Of a stretch of DNA of 64,000 nt, positions 48,100 through 56,863 are shown one piece after another. The DNA is from a bacterium. Its GTDB lineage: Bacteria > CSSED10-310 > JAFGSJ01. Position 1 is the first letter of the stretch, and the number at the start of each line of letters is the position of its first letter. The translations under genes and the position numbers were made by a program. A model generated the notes under the pieces. That model saw only the letters and a program-made list of their open reading frames with translations, searched no databases and was not told where the DNA came from. The DNA is taken from contig JAFGSJ010000027.1 of assembly GCA_016934675.1 (NCBI GenBank), positions 1-64,000 of the forward strand, in the 5' to 3' direction.

Positions 48100-49857
48100 A
48101 TGAGCACACGTCTTTTCAGGAGATATATCCAATATAGCCTCTGCACCATGGTGTTTCTTGTTCTGCCCAGGTCTGCTTTGTCAGTTTCCTCAACGACGCT
48201 CCAATGTTCTGAGGGATATCAAGCCGAAATTGATGATGGTAAGTATATTTATGGTCTTTTTGAAACACAGGAACTGTTGGAACCATGCCTGTATGATTCT
48301 GATAATCCTCGATCTTTTTTCGTTAATGATAGGAAACTCTATCGGGTGCCCTATGAAGCGCTGCTACCTCACTGTCAGCGAGTTCTCTTTCTGAATCTAT
48401 TTCCTGATGATTATTGCCGGGATAATTTCTGGTATCATCGAGTCCAATACGTTGGTACAGATAAAGGTGGTGAGAATCTCTATCGTGTTGCCCTCTGGTT
48501 AACCGGGAGTGGTCGGAATTATAAAAAACTCGCAGCAGTCAATCCTGATAGAGAGCATATTGTTCGGATCGGCGATATAATTAAAATCCCAGTTTCATTA
48601 CTTATACCAGCCTTTTTAGAAAATGATCGGGTTGCCTCTAAAAACGAGCTCTCTGTACCGGACCGATCTGACAATGAGGATACGCGGGCGGTGTCGAGAG
48701 AAGCTCCTCTTTGCATTGAAGGGCATACTCAGAATTCCGATTTGACCTATTCTTCCGATGATCGGGGGAGATATGCACTCTACCGTCTCAAAAAGGGAGA
48801 AGCGCTTTATTCAGCAGTGATCATGAGATTTACCGGGCGTATTCTGGCTATCGAGGTCAATGCTTTGGCTGCACAGGTTGCTGAACGGAGTGACATAATT
48901 GATGTCACCGATATCCCGATCGGGTTCGGCATCAAGATCCCTCTTGAATTGCTCACTCCTGAATATCTTCCGCCTGATGATCAACGTTATCAGGATTACA
49001 TCAAAAACAGACAGACCAGTCAGGAGTATGCTCGCAAAGTATCAGCACACGATCTGACTGGTGTTCATGTTATTATTGATTCCGGTCATGGCGGCAATGA
49101 TCCCGGCGCACTCGGTTATTATCAGGTTGTCGAAGATGAATATGTCTATGATATTGCCTGTCGATTAAGAAGGATTTTACTCCAATCGACCCATGCTGAA
49201 GTTGCTTTCACCAACTATGATCCCCATCAGGGCTATTCTCCCAGAAACAGGGCGAGTCTGGCATCCGATCGCAATGAATATCTTTTAACTAATCCACACT
49301 TCAGAAACACTGACTCGACCCGATCAGCTCATCTACGCTGGTTTCTGGCTAATACGCTCTACAATAAATGGCTCGCCGCCCAGAAACACAGTGATCGAAT
49401 CGTCTTTCTTTCTCTTCACGCCGATGCTCTTCATCCCAGTGCCAATGGATCAATGTTGTATATACCCGCAGCCGAGATGTGCAAAGGGTCTTATACAATT
49501 CGTGATTCATTTTACAAGCAATTCGCCGAAGTGAAGAACGGTCACTATGGGGCTTTATCGAGTCGTGAAAGGTATCAATCTGAGGCTTATTCACTCCGAT
49601 TAGCTACGCATATTTTGCAGGAAATGAAACAGCTCCAGATTCCCATACATGCTCGCAAACCTATCCGGGAGTTTATTATTCGCAAGAATAAAAGTTGGGT
49701 CCCGGCCGTGCTTCACTATAACGCCATCCCCACGAAAATACTTATCGAGGTTGCCAACCTGAAAAACAAAGAAGATTGTAAAAGGTTGAAATCACCTGAA
49801 TTTCGCGAATCACTTGCCAAGGCAATTGCGGCCGGAATACAAGCATATTACAATTAA
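48100..49857 (+). CDS. N-acetylmuramoyl-L-alanine amidase (AmiC/Amidase_3 type) with LysM-like segments
   Basis: A 585-residue periplasmic amidase that would cleave the bond between MurNAc and the stem peptide. Signal peptide at about 1-28. LysM-like segments at about 124-164 (ending DIIKIPVSLL) and a related one at about 226-282. Amidase_3 at about 322-582: zinc ligands H330 (IDSGHGGNDPG), E345 and H440 (SLHADAL), and catalytic E550 (ILIEVANL). The residues after the second zinc ligand include ANGSMLYIPA. It is the last plus-strand gene before the convergent ATP-synthase genes. Promoter evidence suggests it may be leaderless. Confidence 0.9.
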   Translation: MSTRLFRRYIQYSLCTMVFLVLPRSALSVSSTTLQCSEGYQAEIDDGKYIYGLFETQELLEPCLYDSDNPRSFFVNDRKLYRVPYEALLPHCQRVLFLNLFPDDYCRDNFWYHRVQYVGTDKGGENLYRVALWLTGSGRNYKKLAAVNPDREHIVRIGDIIKIPVSLLIPAFLENDRVASKNELSVPDRSDNEDTRAVSREAPLCIEGHTQNSDLTYSSDDRGRYALYRLKKGEALYSAVIMRFTGRILAIEVNALAAQVAERSDIIDVTDIPIGFGIKIPLELLTPEYLPPDDQRYQDYIKNRQTSQEYARKVSAHDLTGVHVIIDSGHGGNDPGALGYYQVVEDEYVYDIACRLRRILLQSTHAEVAFTNYDPHQGYSPRNRASLASDRNEYLLTNPHFRNTDSTRSAHLRWFLANTLYNKWLAAQKHSDRIVFLSLHADALHPSANGSMLYIPAAEMCKGSYTIRDSFYKQFAEVKNGHYGALSSRERYQSEAYSLRLATHILQEMKQLQIPIHARKPIREFIIRKNKSWVPAVLHYNAIPTKILIEVANLKNKEDCKRLKSPEFRESLAKAIAAGIQAYYN

Positions 49858-49887
49858 TGAAACTGTAACTGGTCTTTCGTTTCTTAA

Positions 49888-50232
49888 TTAAAACAGATCT
49901 TGAAAAGGATTGGCAAAGAAAAGGATCAAGCCAATGACCAGAACATAAATAGCCAAAGATTCGATGAATGCAAGACCGATTACCAGGGTCGTCGTCAGCT
50001 TGCCAGAAGCGTTTGGTTGACGGGCAATCCCTTCGCAGGCAGCATAGATCGCCTTCGCCTGGCTCAATGCTGCTAATCCGGCAGCGATTCCCAGGGAGAA
50101 GCCTGCAGTGACCACACAGGCGATAAAATAATCAGCAGCCCCAGAACCTTCCGCAGCAAGGGCCATTCCTGGGACGAGAATCTGAGTCAAACCAGCCATG
50201 ATAAGGACGAAGAGTATTTTTTGTTTCACCAT
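49888..50232 (-). CDS. atpE: F1F0 ATP synthase subunit c, possible sodium type
   Basis: A 114-residue c-ring subunit. The first 27 residues look like a signal peptide ([20 protein letters not shown]), an extension also reported in Aquifex aeolicus. Helix 1 (about 32-65) and helix 2 (about 80-108) flank the loop ARQP (70-73). The ion-binding carboxylate is E91. Q58, E91, S92 and Y96 align with four sodium ligands of Ilyobacter and Propionigenium c subunits, while the position of the fifth (Thr) is L93. Ion specificity is therefore open. Next gene upstream is atpB. Confidence 0.93.
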   Translation of the reverse strand: MVKQKILFVLIMAGLTQILVPGMALAAEGSGAADYFIACVVTAGFSLGIAAGLAALSQAKAIYAACEGIARQPNASGKLTTTLVIGLAFIESLAIYVLVIGLILFFANPFQDLF

Positions 50233-50280
50233 GTGTATCCCCTTTCACTTTGCTCTGAGATGATGTTCACAATGAATCGA

Positions 50281-51087
50281 TCAATGTTCTTCACTGGCGA
50301 CAGCACCAGCTAAATATAACATACTGAGCATAACGAAGATATAAGCCTGAAGCAGGCTGGAGAAAATCATGAGTACAATTATGGGAATCGGTAGAAAAAA
50401 AGGTAAGAGTGACATCAGGATGATTAGAATGATGTCCTCTCCTTTTATGTTTCCGAACAATCTGAGTGTCAGGGAGAGCGGTCGGACGAAATGACTGATG
50501 AGTTCGATCGGGACCATGAGTATTGCCAGCCAAGGCATCGGTCCCGCAAAATGCTTGCAGTACGCCCAGGTGCCCTGATCGCGAAGACCTTGATAATGAT
50601 AATACAGGAAAATAAAAACAGCATAAGCCGCATTGGTATTGAGATTGGCTGTGGGGGATTCACAAAAGGGTAGTAAGCCAATCAGATTCGAGCAGAGGAT
50701 CATCAAGGCTAGAGTGGCAATCACGTTAAAAAAGCGGGGTCCTTTCGGTCCGATAACACTTTCCAACATGCTTTGTAGCCCTTCACAGAAGAGTTCGACC
50801 AAGTGCTGGCGGCCAGACGGGACTTTTTTCAGCCCCCGTGATGCCCAATAAGCCACACAAATGACAATGCCCATGACCAGCCATGTTTCGACAACATGAT
50901 TCGGGAAAAGAATCAGCGTACCATCAATGACCGGGACCTGTGATTGTGGTCCAAGTTCCAGGGCGTGCTTGACTGAACGGGGGAAATTCTCAAAACCGAG
51001 ACTGTTCAACAATGACGAAATTGGTCTCGCCACAATCCGATTCACTGCTTTGGTCAGACCTAAAACATGTTCTATCTCAATAGCCAC
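50281..51087 (-). CDS. atpB: F1F0 ATP synthase subunit a
   Basis: A 268-residue subunit a. I start at GTG 51087 (MAIEIEHVLGL), which has GGAGG upstream; the longer frame (to 51171) overlaps atpI and lacks support. Several helices follow; the essential arginine is in LTLRLFGN (helix 5), and the conserved LIGLLPF and MVPIELISHFVRPLSL segments precede it. It forms the half-channels next to the c-ring. The start overlaps the atpI end by 11 bases. Confidence 0.94.
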   Translation of the reverse strand: MAIEIEHVLGLTKAVNRIVARPISSLLNSLGFENFPRSVKHALELGPQSQVPVIDGTLILFPNHVVETWLVMGIVICVAYWASRGLKKVPSGRQHLVELFCEGLQSMLESVIGPKGPRFFNVIATLALMILCSNLIGLLPFCESPTANLNTNAAYAVFIFLYYHYQGLRDQGTWAYCKHFAGPMPWLAILMVPIELISHFVRPLSLTLRLFGNIKGEDIILIILMSLLPFFLPIPIIVLMIFSSLLQAYIFVMLSMLYLAGAVASEEH

Positions 51088-51487
51088 TAATTGTTTCCTC
51101 CAGATAGGGCTCACGGTTAATATGCATAACCGTTTCCCACAAAATACTGGGTATGAACAGACTGAAACCAATTAACAGGAAGAGAATAGAAGGCTGTATA
51201 AGGAAATAGGTGATACTCAGGAAAAAAACAATACAAACAAGTTTCAAAGCCGAACTGATATAATAGCGTCGAGGAGCTTTATCTGGGGCCATAGTCAGAA
51301 GGTGTTTGACGCTGCTTCTGATTGCCTTGAAATTCAAATAGGATAGAAGTCCGCCGATACCCGCACCGGAAAGTCCCTCGAGACCGAGGAACCAGGCCGC
51401 AACCGATGATAGGATCACCGTTAAGGTGAGAATGTTGTGTTCAATTCGATCAAGACTCTGATCGCTTGTCTCCATCGCCTGTTTCAT
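51077..51487 (-). CDS. atpI: ATP synthase subunit I (AtpI-type)
   Basis: A 136-residue membrane protein with about four helices, of the ATP synthase I family (pfam03899 type by appearance). The central LSGAGIGGLLSYLNFKAIR and the final WETVMHINREPYLEETI fit the family. These proteins help assemble the c-ring. I use ATG 51487 (MKQAMETSDQ) because the longer frame has no ribosome binding site. It overlaps both neighbours, implying coupled translation with atpZ and atpB. Confidence 0.8.
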   Translation of the reverse strand: MKQAMETSDQSLDRIEHNILTLTVILSSVAAWFLGLEGLSGAGIGGLLSYLNFKAIRSSVKHLLTMAPDKAPRRYYISSALKLVCIVFFLSITYFLIQPSILFLLIGFSLFIPSILWETVMHINREPYLEETISGY

Positions 51488-51737
51488 CTTCTTCTCTTTC
51501 AAGTAATCTCCTGATCTCACGATATAAACTGACAAAAGCCGCCACAATTCCGAGGACCATACCAGTCATGGTCAAGTATGGTGCCGTATTGCATTTTTGG
51601 TCCAGATAATAGCCAACCCCTAAACCTAAAAAAATTGAAAGCGCAAACATGAAACCAAGGGAGCTGAGCATTCCCAATTGACGGAAGGCGTCCAGCCTCT
51701 CTTTATCCTGACTAATGAGCCATCTGAAATTGAACAT
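51450..51737 (-). CDS. atpZ: AtpZ/AtpI family protein
   Basis: A 95-residue protein of the small F0-associated AtpZ group. Two transmembrane helices: LGMLSSLGFMFALSIFLGLGVGYYLD (about 22-46) and LTMTGMVLGIVAAFVSLYREIRRLL (about 55-80), with GVGYYLD and the charged end typical of the family. ATG 51737 (MFNFRWLISQDKER) is the likeliest start; a TTG at 51767 is possible. It overlaps atpI. Confidence 0.85.
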   Translation of the reverse strand: MFNFRWLISQDKERLDAFRQLGMLSSLGFMFALSIFLGLGVGYYLDQKCNTAPYLTMTGMVLGIVAAFVSLYREIRRLLEREEDETGDGDKRSES

Positions 51738-51825
51738 GTAGTTAACACAACTCCCATGGAAAATCAATCTTGCCCATCTTGTGCGATCAATGATTGTTCG
51801 TTAAGGGTCACAAATCATTCGGATA

Positions 51826-52080
51826 TTAAGAAAGTCTTTTTTGCATTTCCTGGTCGATTTTTTCGATCATCATTTTGAAATCAGGCCAAATTTCATGGTG
51901 AAACCGAAAACCCTTCTTCGTGGGTCCTGAATAGCCTCCTTCATCATCCTCATCAGGAAGGATAAATTCACGGATATCGATATAGAGATCGTTTCGCCAC
52001 GATGTCAATGAAGCTTTGATCTCCACGTTATCTTTCTTTTTCACACTTGCGATGGTCTCCAGATTGGAATCTTTTGCCAT
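51826..52080 (-). CDS. PC4/p15-type single-stranded DNA-binding-like protein
   Basis: An 84-residue protein with the PC4 fold signature: VKKKDNVEIKASLTSWRNDLYIDIREF, then PTKKGFRFHHEIWPDFKMMIEKID. Family members bind single-stranded DNA or act on transcription; bacterial ones such as YdbC do the former. Ribosome binding site AAGGAG stands nine bases upstream of the ATG. It is between the ATP synthase genes and a receiver-GAF regulator on the same strand. A link to either is not shown. Confidence 0.85.
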   Translation of the reverse strand: MAKDSNLETIASVKKKDNVEIKASLTSWRNDLYIDIREFILPDEDDEGGYSGPTKKGFRFHHEIWPDFKMMIEKIDQEMQKRLS

Positions 52081-52158
52081 TCGTATTCTCCTTTGCTGTG
52101 AACGATATATGCTCGTGCTCGCTCAGACTGGATTGTGGTACCTGCAGGAGGACCTTAA

Positions 52159-53748
52159 CTATTCATCGAGTTCAAGATCATCTTCAATTTTAAATGTTAT
52201 GACCGCACCTTCCTTTAATCGATCTATTTCTTGCATTTTGTTTTTCAAGATTTGCTTCAAATGAGTTTCACGTTTCTGTGTAGCCAAGGCTTCTTCAATT
52301 TTCTGTTGGAGAGAACTATGCAACCAGGCATTTTTCAGGACGAGGACCGTTTCCGCGGAGATCATTTCCAACAGATTTTTCTCTCGTTCGGTAAAGGCGA
52401 GATCGTTTTTCTTATTGATCAAAATAGTAACGCCGAGAATATTGCCTGCGAGAATGAGTGGGACGCAGACCATATTTCTCGTTTTGATTTCCAGGGTTTG
52501 ATCGAGTGTCAGGCTGTGACGTGCATCACTCTTGACATCGTTCGAGATGACAGATTTGTTGTTTTGGACCGACCAACCCGGCAACCCATCTCCATGATCG
52601 ATATCTAATTTTACCATGATATGTTGATCGTTGATGATACCGAAGCGATAATAGAGCGGTTCCTTGTCCTCCTTAACCAAGAGAAGCACAGTGGCTTCGA
52701 CATCAAAGGCCTCATGTATTGTGGACATGACTTCATCGACCAGGGTATTGAAGTCCAGTGTCTGGCCAATCCTGTGATTGATTTGATAAAGAAGGGTCAG
52801 CTCGTTGAGTCTTTCTTCGAGTTGATGATACAGTTCAAGATTATCCAACATGAATTCAATGTTCTGGGCAAACATTTCCAGAAGAGTCAAGTCCCGTTCG
52901 TCAAAGAGGGTGTTGTCCTTTTTATCATTGACATTGATGACACCCTCGACCCTTCCACCTGCAATGATCGGTACAGAAAGGAGCGAGGAGGCCTCGTAGG
53001 GAAAATCATAATCAGCTGGTTTAAAACGTTCTGATTTCCTGACATCCTGGATGAGGAGCGGCTCACCGGTATGGACAACATGACCGGAAATTCCTTCAGC
53101 GATGGGGCGGCTATATCGTTTCACAATCCGCTCGGTAATACCAAAAGAAGCTTTAATGACTAACTTCTGGACCGAATGGTCGATCAGCATTATGGCCACA
53201 ATGTTGACTTGCAGTAATTCAGCTATCAATGAGACAATTGTTTCAAGTGATGTTTCGATCTTCTGATTGACGAGTTTTCGTTTGTCTGCCCAGAGCTGTG
53301 TCTTGAATTTTTCTGTGCCTCTCTTAAGACGGGTCAAACTATCAAGCCATTGAGCCTCCGAGAGCATATGCCTTTGACGCTCGGTCACTGTTTTGATCGA
53401 ACGTAAGAGACGCTCTCGAGATACGGGTTTCAGGAGGTAATCGCTTGCCCCAATCCTCATCGACTCCTCATAATTCTCAGGGGTATCTTTAGCCGTGACC
53501 ATGATCACGGGCAGTTCGGGGCAGAATTTTTTCAGGGCGAGTAATGTATCCAAACCGCTGAGTCCCGGCATATAAATATCCAAAATGATCAAATCGAACT
53601 CTTCTTTTTTTGCCAGGGCGATCCCTTTTTGCCCTTCTTCGGCAATTGTTACCTTGTAATTCTCTTTTCTCAAAATATCTGACATCATCTCTCGGAATAG
53701 TTTTTCATCGTCAATGAGTAAGACTCTATCAGTTTGTTTCTTAACCAT
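52159..53748 (-). CDS. Response regulator receiver with two GAF domains
   Basis: A 529-residue protein: receiver domain at 1-125 (phospho-acceptor D57 in IILDIYMP, T85, K107 in LLKP), then GAF domains at about 170-310 and about 335-480, each with NVNDKK or INKKN-type strands, then a short coiled coil. There is no histidine kinase, DNA-binding, GGDEF or other output domain. It starts at ATG 53748 behind GGAGGAG. GAF domains usually sense small molecules or redox state, so this may be a single-domain-output or adaptor regulator. Partner unknown. Confidence 0.88.
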   Translation of the reverse strand: MVKKQTDRVLLIDDEKLFREMMSDILRKENYKVTIAEEGQKGIALAKKEEFDLIILDIYMPGLSGLDTLLALKKFCPELPVIMVTAKDTPENYEESMRIGASDYLLKPVSRERLLRSIKTVTERQRHMLSEAQWLDSLTRLKRGTEKFKTQLWADKRKLVNQKIETSLETIVSLIAELLQVNIVAIMLIDHSVQKLVIKASFGITERIVKRYSRPIAEGISGHVVHTGEPLLIQDVRKSERFKPADYDFPYEASSLLSVPIIAGGRVEGVINVNDKKDNTLFDERDLTLLEMFAQNIEFMLDNLELYHQLEERLNELTLLYQINHRIGQTLDFNTLVDEVMSTIHEAFDVEATVLLLVKEDKEPLYYRFGIINDQHIMVKLDIDHGDGLPGWSVQNNKSVISNDVKSDARHSLTLDQTLEIKTRNMVCVPLILAGNILGVTILINKKNDLAFTEREKNLLEMISAETVLVLKNAWLHSSLQQKIEEALATQKRETHLKQILKNKMQEIDRLKEGAVITFKIEDDLELDE

Positions 53749-53849
53749 CGCATCTCCTCCGAGGAACCGATAATAGTACACGCTCGATTGTTCTGTTGAG
53801 CTTGGCTAAACAAGCAATATATCTAATAGAAAATAGGTCACAGCTCCAT

Positions 53850-55196
53850 TTAATTCCCGATCTTTTTTATTGTTTTGATCTCCAAGCCTGAAAATTCGCT
53901 GACTTTACCAGCAATATACTGGCAATAGGCCAGAAAATTGTCCGGTTTGACCTGACCAAATCGATCGGCATCAAACAACTGATTATCTCCAGGTTTACAT
54001 GTTGCGGCTTCTTTATGTCCACCATCTCCCTGTTTACCAATAAAGGGCATGAGCAGAGAAAGATCAAGCCATCGCTCGGGATCATTCACATTTCTGGTCG
54101 TCATGATAAATGATCCATAGCAATAGAAAAAATAGTCCATTGTCACTTTTGTCACAACATACTCAATTGCTCCGGCAACATTGATCCGGGCTTCGTGCTC
54201 TGCCCGATAGGGCGCCAGGGCCATCACAATTCTGATTACATTATTCCGACGCAATGCATAGAGCCAGCGTATGTAACTGAATCGTTGTGAGTCGTTTTTG
54301 ATCAGATTAGTGAAGGGTAGTAAAAAACGTAACCAACCTAGTCTTTCCTTCATGAACTGAATCTGAGCTGTTTGGTCAAGAGTGCTGGTCGAGACCGGTT
54401 TATAAAAAGCGAGCAGGACCAAATTCTCATCAAGTTTCGGTACAGCTTGACTCAGCAATCGTTCGTATGTTTTGATTCTTTTGTCCCAGCCCGTCGAGAT
54501 CAAAATATTCTGTATATCTTCAAAGCAGGATATTTCCATGAGTCGCAAGACCATATCGACTTTAGGATACCCGGATGCGATTAGTTTCGACAATTTGAGG
54601 GCCAGATTGTCAAATTCGATATGAAGGTCCTGGATATGGGCCAGTCGACGCAATTCTGCCAAGCCAGGATTATCGAAAGGTGTATTCAGTAAAAATTCGC
54701 GATGAATAATATCAGCGCCACAAACCTGCTGCTTTTTTGGTATTTCTTCGCCCTTCATAGGCCCTTCAAGGTAAAAAGTGTCCAGAAGACCACGCTCGAC
54801 AAGTGAGTTCAACTGTTCACGAGCAGCCTCAGTCCATGGATGATGATCATCTATCCTGACCAGATGCGCATCATGCTCCGCTAAAAACTCGACATCGCCC
54901 ACCAGGTCCGGTATGGCATCCAAAGGGAAATCGGGTAAATAAAGGTCACAGCCTTTATGTTTGCTGAGATGTGCTAACCCTTCATGGTAATTGACAAAAT
55001 CAAATTCATAGTCCTGACCGTAGACGGCGCTGCGTTGAAAGTCACGGGCATAAAGCCCACGACACCAGACCCCATAGAAGGTATTGGACGCGATCGTATC
55101 CAGATCACCCCCAACCTCCTCACCTTCGCCGCCAATTCGACCTTTACCATGAATGATAAAAATCTTTTTTCTTGGGGAATCCACCATTATTTCCAC
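53850..55196 (-). CDS. DHH/DHHA1-type phosphoesterase family protein
   Basis: A 448-residue protein. Motif I-like GGDLDTIASN lies near residues 29-38, a DxP segment (YLPDFPLDAI) follows, and the DHH triad is in RIDDHHPW near residue 117. The C-terminal part has GDGGHKEAATCKPG, resembling the DHHA1 signature GGGHKEAAG. The family includes RecJ, NrnA and cyclic-dinucleotide phosphodiesterases; which reaction applies here cannot be decided. The usual fourth aspartate motif is not evident. GTG at 55196 or ATG at 55187 could start it. It lies 19 bases behind the hydrolase gene. Confidence 0.72.
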   Translation of the reverse strand: MEIMVDSPRKKIFIIHGKGRIGGEGEEVGGDLDTIASNTFYGVWCRGLYARDFQRSAVYGQDYEFDFVNYHEGLAHLSKHKGCDLYLPDFPLDAIPDLVGDVEFLAEHDAHLVRIDDHHPWTEAAREQLNSLVERGLLDTFYLEGPMKGEEIPKKQQVCGADIIHREFLLNTPFDNPGLAELRRLAHIQDLHIEFDNLALKLSKLIASGYPKVDMVLRLMEISCFEDIQNILISTGWDKRIKTYERLLSQAVPKLDENLVLLAFYKPVSTSTLDQTAQIQFMKERLGWLRFLLPFTNLIKNDSQRFSYIRWLYALRRNNVIRIVMALAPYRAEHEARINVAGAIEYVVTKVTMDYFFYCYGSFIMTTRNVNDPERWLDLSLLMPFIGKQGDGGHKEAATCKPGDNQLFDADRFGQVKPDNFLAYCQYIAGKVSEFSGLEIKTIKKIGN

Positions 55197-55215
55197 GCGA
55201 ATGTTACCGTGCTGT

Positions 55216-55947
55216 TTAAGCCCCTATTGCAGCAACTTTGTTCAGAACATATTCCCTGATCGTTGCAATGACAAGATCAGCCTCAAGGTCTTGCAACATC
55301 TCGTGACCAGATTTCTCGAACCAGATCGTTTTTTTCTCCTGGGCAGCTATGCTGTTTTGGATGATTAAGGCACTATCCGGTGAAACGAAGCCATCTTTTT
55401 TGGAATGAAGAATGAGCGTAGGCACAGTCACCTGGTCTAACCTTTTCTCGATATGTTGCGCACAATGAAGCAGAGAGACCAAACTCTCAGTCGGACAGCG
55501 CTTGTAATTCGTATTGGCTGCTGCACATTGCGGATCATTATACGGAAGGGGGACCGGCCAGAATTTAACAAATCCCTTTAACAGGGGGAGTAAAAAAAAG
55601 AAATATGATCGAAAACGTAAAGCGGGTGCTACCAGAACCTGGGCCGCAATGATGGCAGGCTTGCATAATCCCAGTTCCAGGGCCAATAAACTTCCCATGG
55701 ACACACCAATGACAATAACCTTTACGCATCGTTGATTGAGTTCATCCAGGGCACCTTCGGCATCAGTATACCAGTCCGACCAGTTCAGCCCGACCAAATC
55801 TTCAGGTTGACCGCTATGTCCTCGCAGAATGGGCATGGCATACGGAATGTTTTCCTTTTCGAGCCAGGGTATATTCCCGCGAATGGTATCGAGTGAAGAC
55901 GTCAAACCATGCAGTAAGAGACAACCAACACTTATCTTAGAAACCAT
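55216..55947 (-). CDS. Alpha/beta hydrolase (carboxylesterase or monoglyceride lipase type)
   Basis: A 243-residue hydrolase. The nucleophile is in GVSMGS, the acid in HSKKDGFVSPD and the base in KSGHEML near the end; the oxyanion region is LLHGLTSS. This pattern fits Est30-like carboxylesterases and serine aminopeptidase family members. I start at ATG 55947 (MVSKISVGCLLLHG), which has GAGGG upstream, rather than at 56001. Substrate unknown. Confidence 0.88.
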   Translation of the reverse strand: MVSKISVGCLLLHGLTSSLDTIRGNIPWLEKENIPYAMPILRGHSGQPEDLVGLNWSDWYTDAEGALDELNQRCVKVIVIGVSMGSLLALELGLCKPAIIAAQVLVAPALRFRSYFFFLLPLLKGFVKFWPVPLPYNDPQCAAANTNYKRCPTESLVSLLHCAQHIEKRLDQVTVPTLILHSKKDGFVSPDSALIIQNSIAAQEKKTIWFEKSGHEMLQDLEADLVIATIREYVLNKVAAIGA

Positions 55948-56032
55948 ATTACCCTCATTCACGAGATAGTCAGTCCGCCTTCCTTGTCCCATTCCTGGCA
56001 AGGATGCAATGCTCAGATATGAACTTCAGTGC

Positions 56033-56863
56033 TCACTCATCATCACTAAATAGTGACATTTGGCTCATAGCTGTGTTGTGATGCGGATGCTGAATGCCGA
56101 GTAAATCCTTCAACATGAGCGAATTCGTTGCAGCATGACCGTTATAGTGATTATTCGCAAACACAAATACTTTTCCAGCGTGTTGATCGAGCTGGTGTAT
56201 CGCTGGCACCCATTCAATAAGCTCACTCTCAGTGTACGAATAATGGTATCTCTCCCAGGCATGCTCATGGTGCCACCATTGAGTCGCATTACGCCCATGA
56301 AAGCGTATATAACCGATCTGTGAAGTTAATCTGACCAGGCGTGGCATCAGGCCACTTAAAGCAGGTTCATCAACACAGCAGAATCCCATACCCAATTCTT
56401 CGAGTAATGCAAATGTCTCATCACTGATCCAGCTTTCGTGACGAAACTCGATGACCAACGGGATATTGCTAAAATAATCCCTCAATTGTGCAAGGTAGTC
56501 CCGATTATCGTTTTGACATTTAAAAGAGAAAGGAAACTGCAACAGAATTGCCGATAACAGCCCACTTTCCTGCACAGGCCTAAGCCGTTCGAGTAAATCC
56601 CTACAGACGGGACCAGGCTGATCAGGTCGTTCATGAGTCAAAGATTGATGCGCTTTAATGACAAACTCGACCGTGCCACCCGATGTGTCGATCATATGCT
56701 CGAGTTGTTTCGGCCGAGGCATTCGATAATATGTAAAATTGACTTCGAGACAATCAAAATATCGAGCATAGAAGGCGAGCATATCTGCAGTTTTTATCTG
56801 CATTGGGTAAAAGGGTCCTTTCCAGTCAGGATAACTGAAGCCCGATGTGCCAATTTTAATCAC
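56033..56863 (-). CDS. DUF72 (YecE-like) TIM-barrel protein
   Basis: A 276-residue protein starting MIKIGTSGFSYPDWKGPFYP, the DUF72 hallmark. Further family motifs are FDCLEVNFTYYRMP, LVIEFRHESW and YIRFHGRN followed by W-rich sequence, and FVFANNHYNGHAATNSLML. The fold is a TIM barrel; the enzyme activity is not established. It overlaps the rpiB stop by four bases. Confidence 0.93.
   Translation of the reverse strand: MIKIGTSGFSYPDWKGPFYPMQIKTADMLAFYARYFDCLEVNFTYYRMPRPKQLEHMIDTSGGTVEFVIKAHQSLTHERPDQPGPVCRDLLERLRPVQESGLLSAILLQFPFSFKCQNDNRDYLAQLRDYFSNIPLVIEFRHESWISDETFALLEELGMGFCCVDEPALSGLMPRLVRLTSQIGYIRFHGRNATQWWHHEHAWERYHYSYTESELIEWVPAIHQLDQHAGKVFVFANNHYNGHAATNSLMLKDLLGIQHPHHNTAMSQMSLFSDDE

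Noticed and set aside
52621-53034. A 137-codon plus-strand frame inside the receiver-GAF gene
   Set aside because: It is a complement of conserved GAF codons without a binding site.
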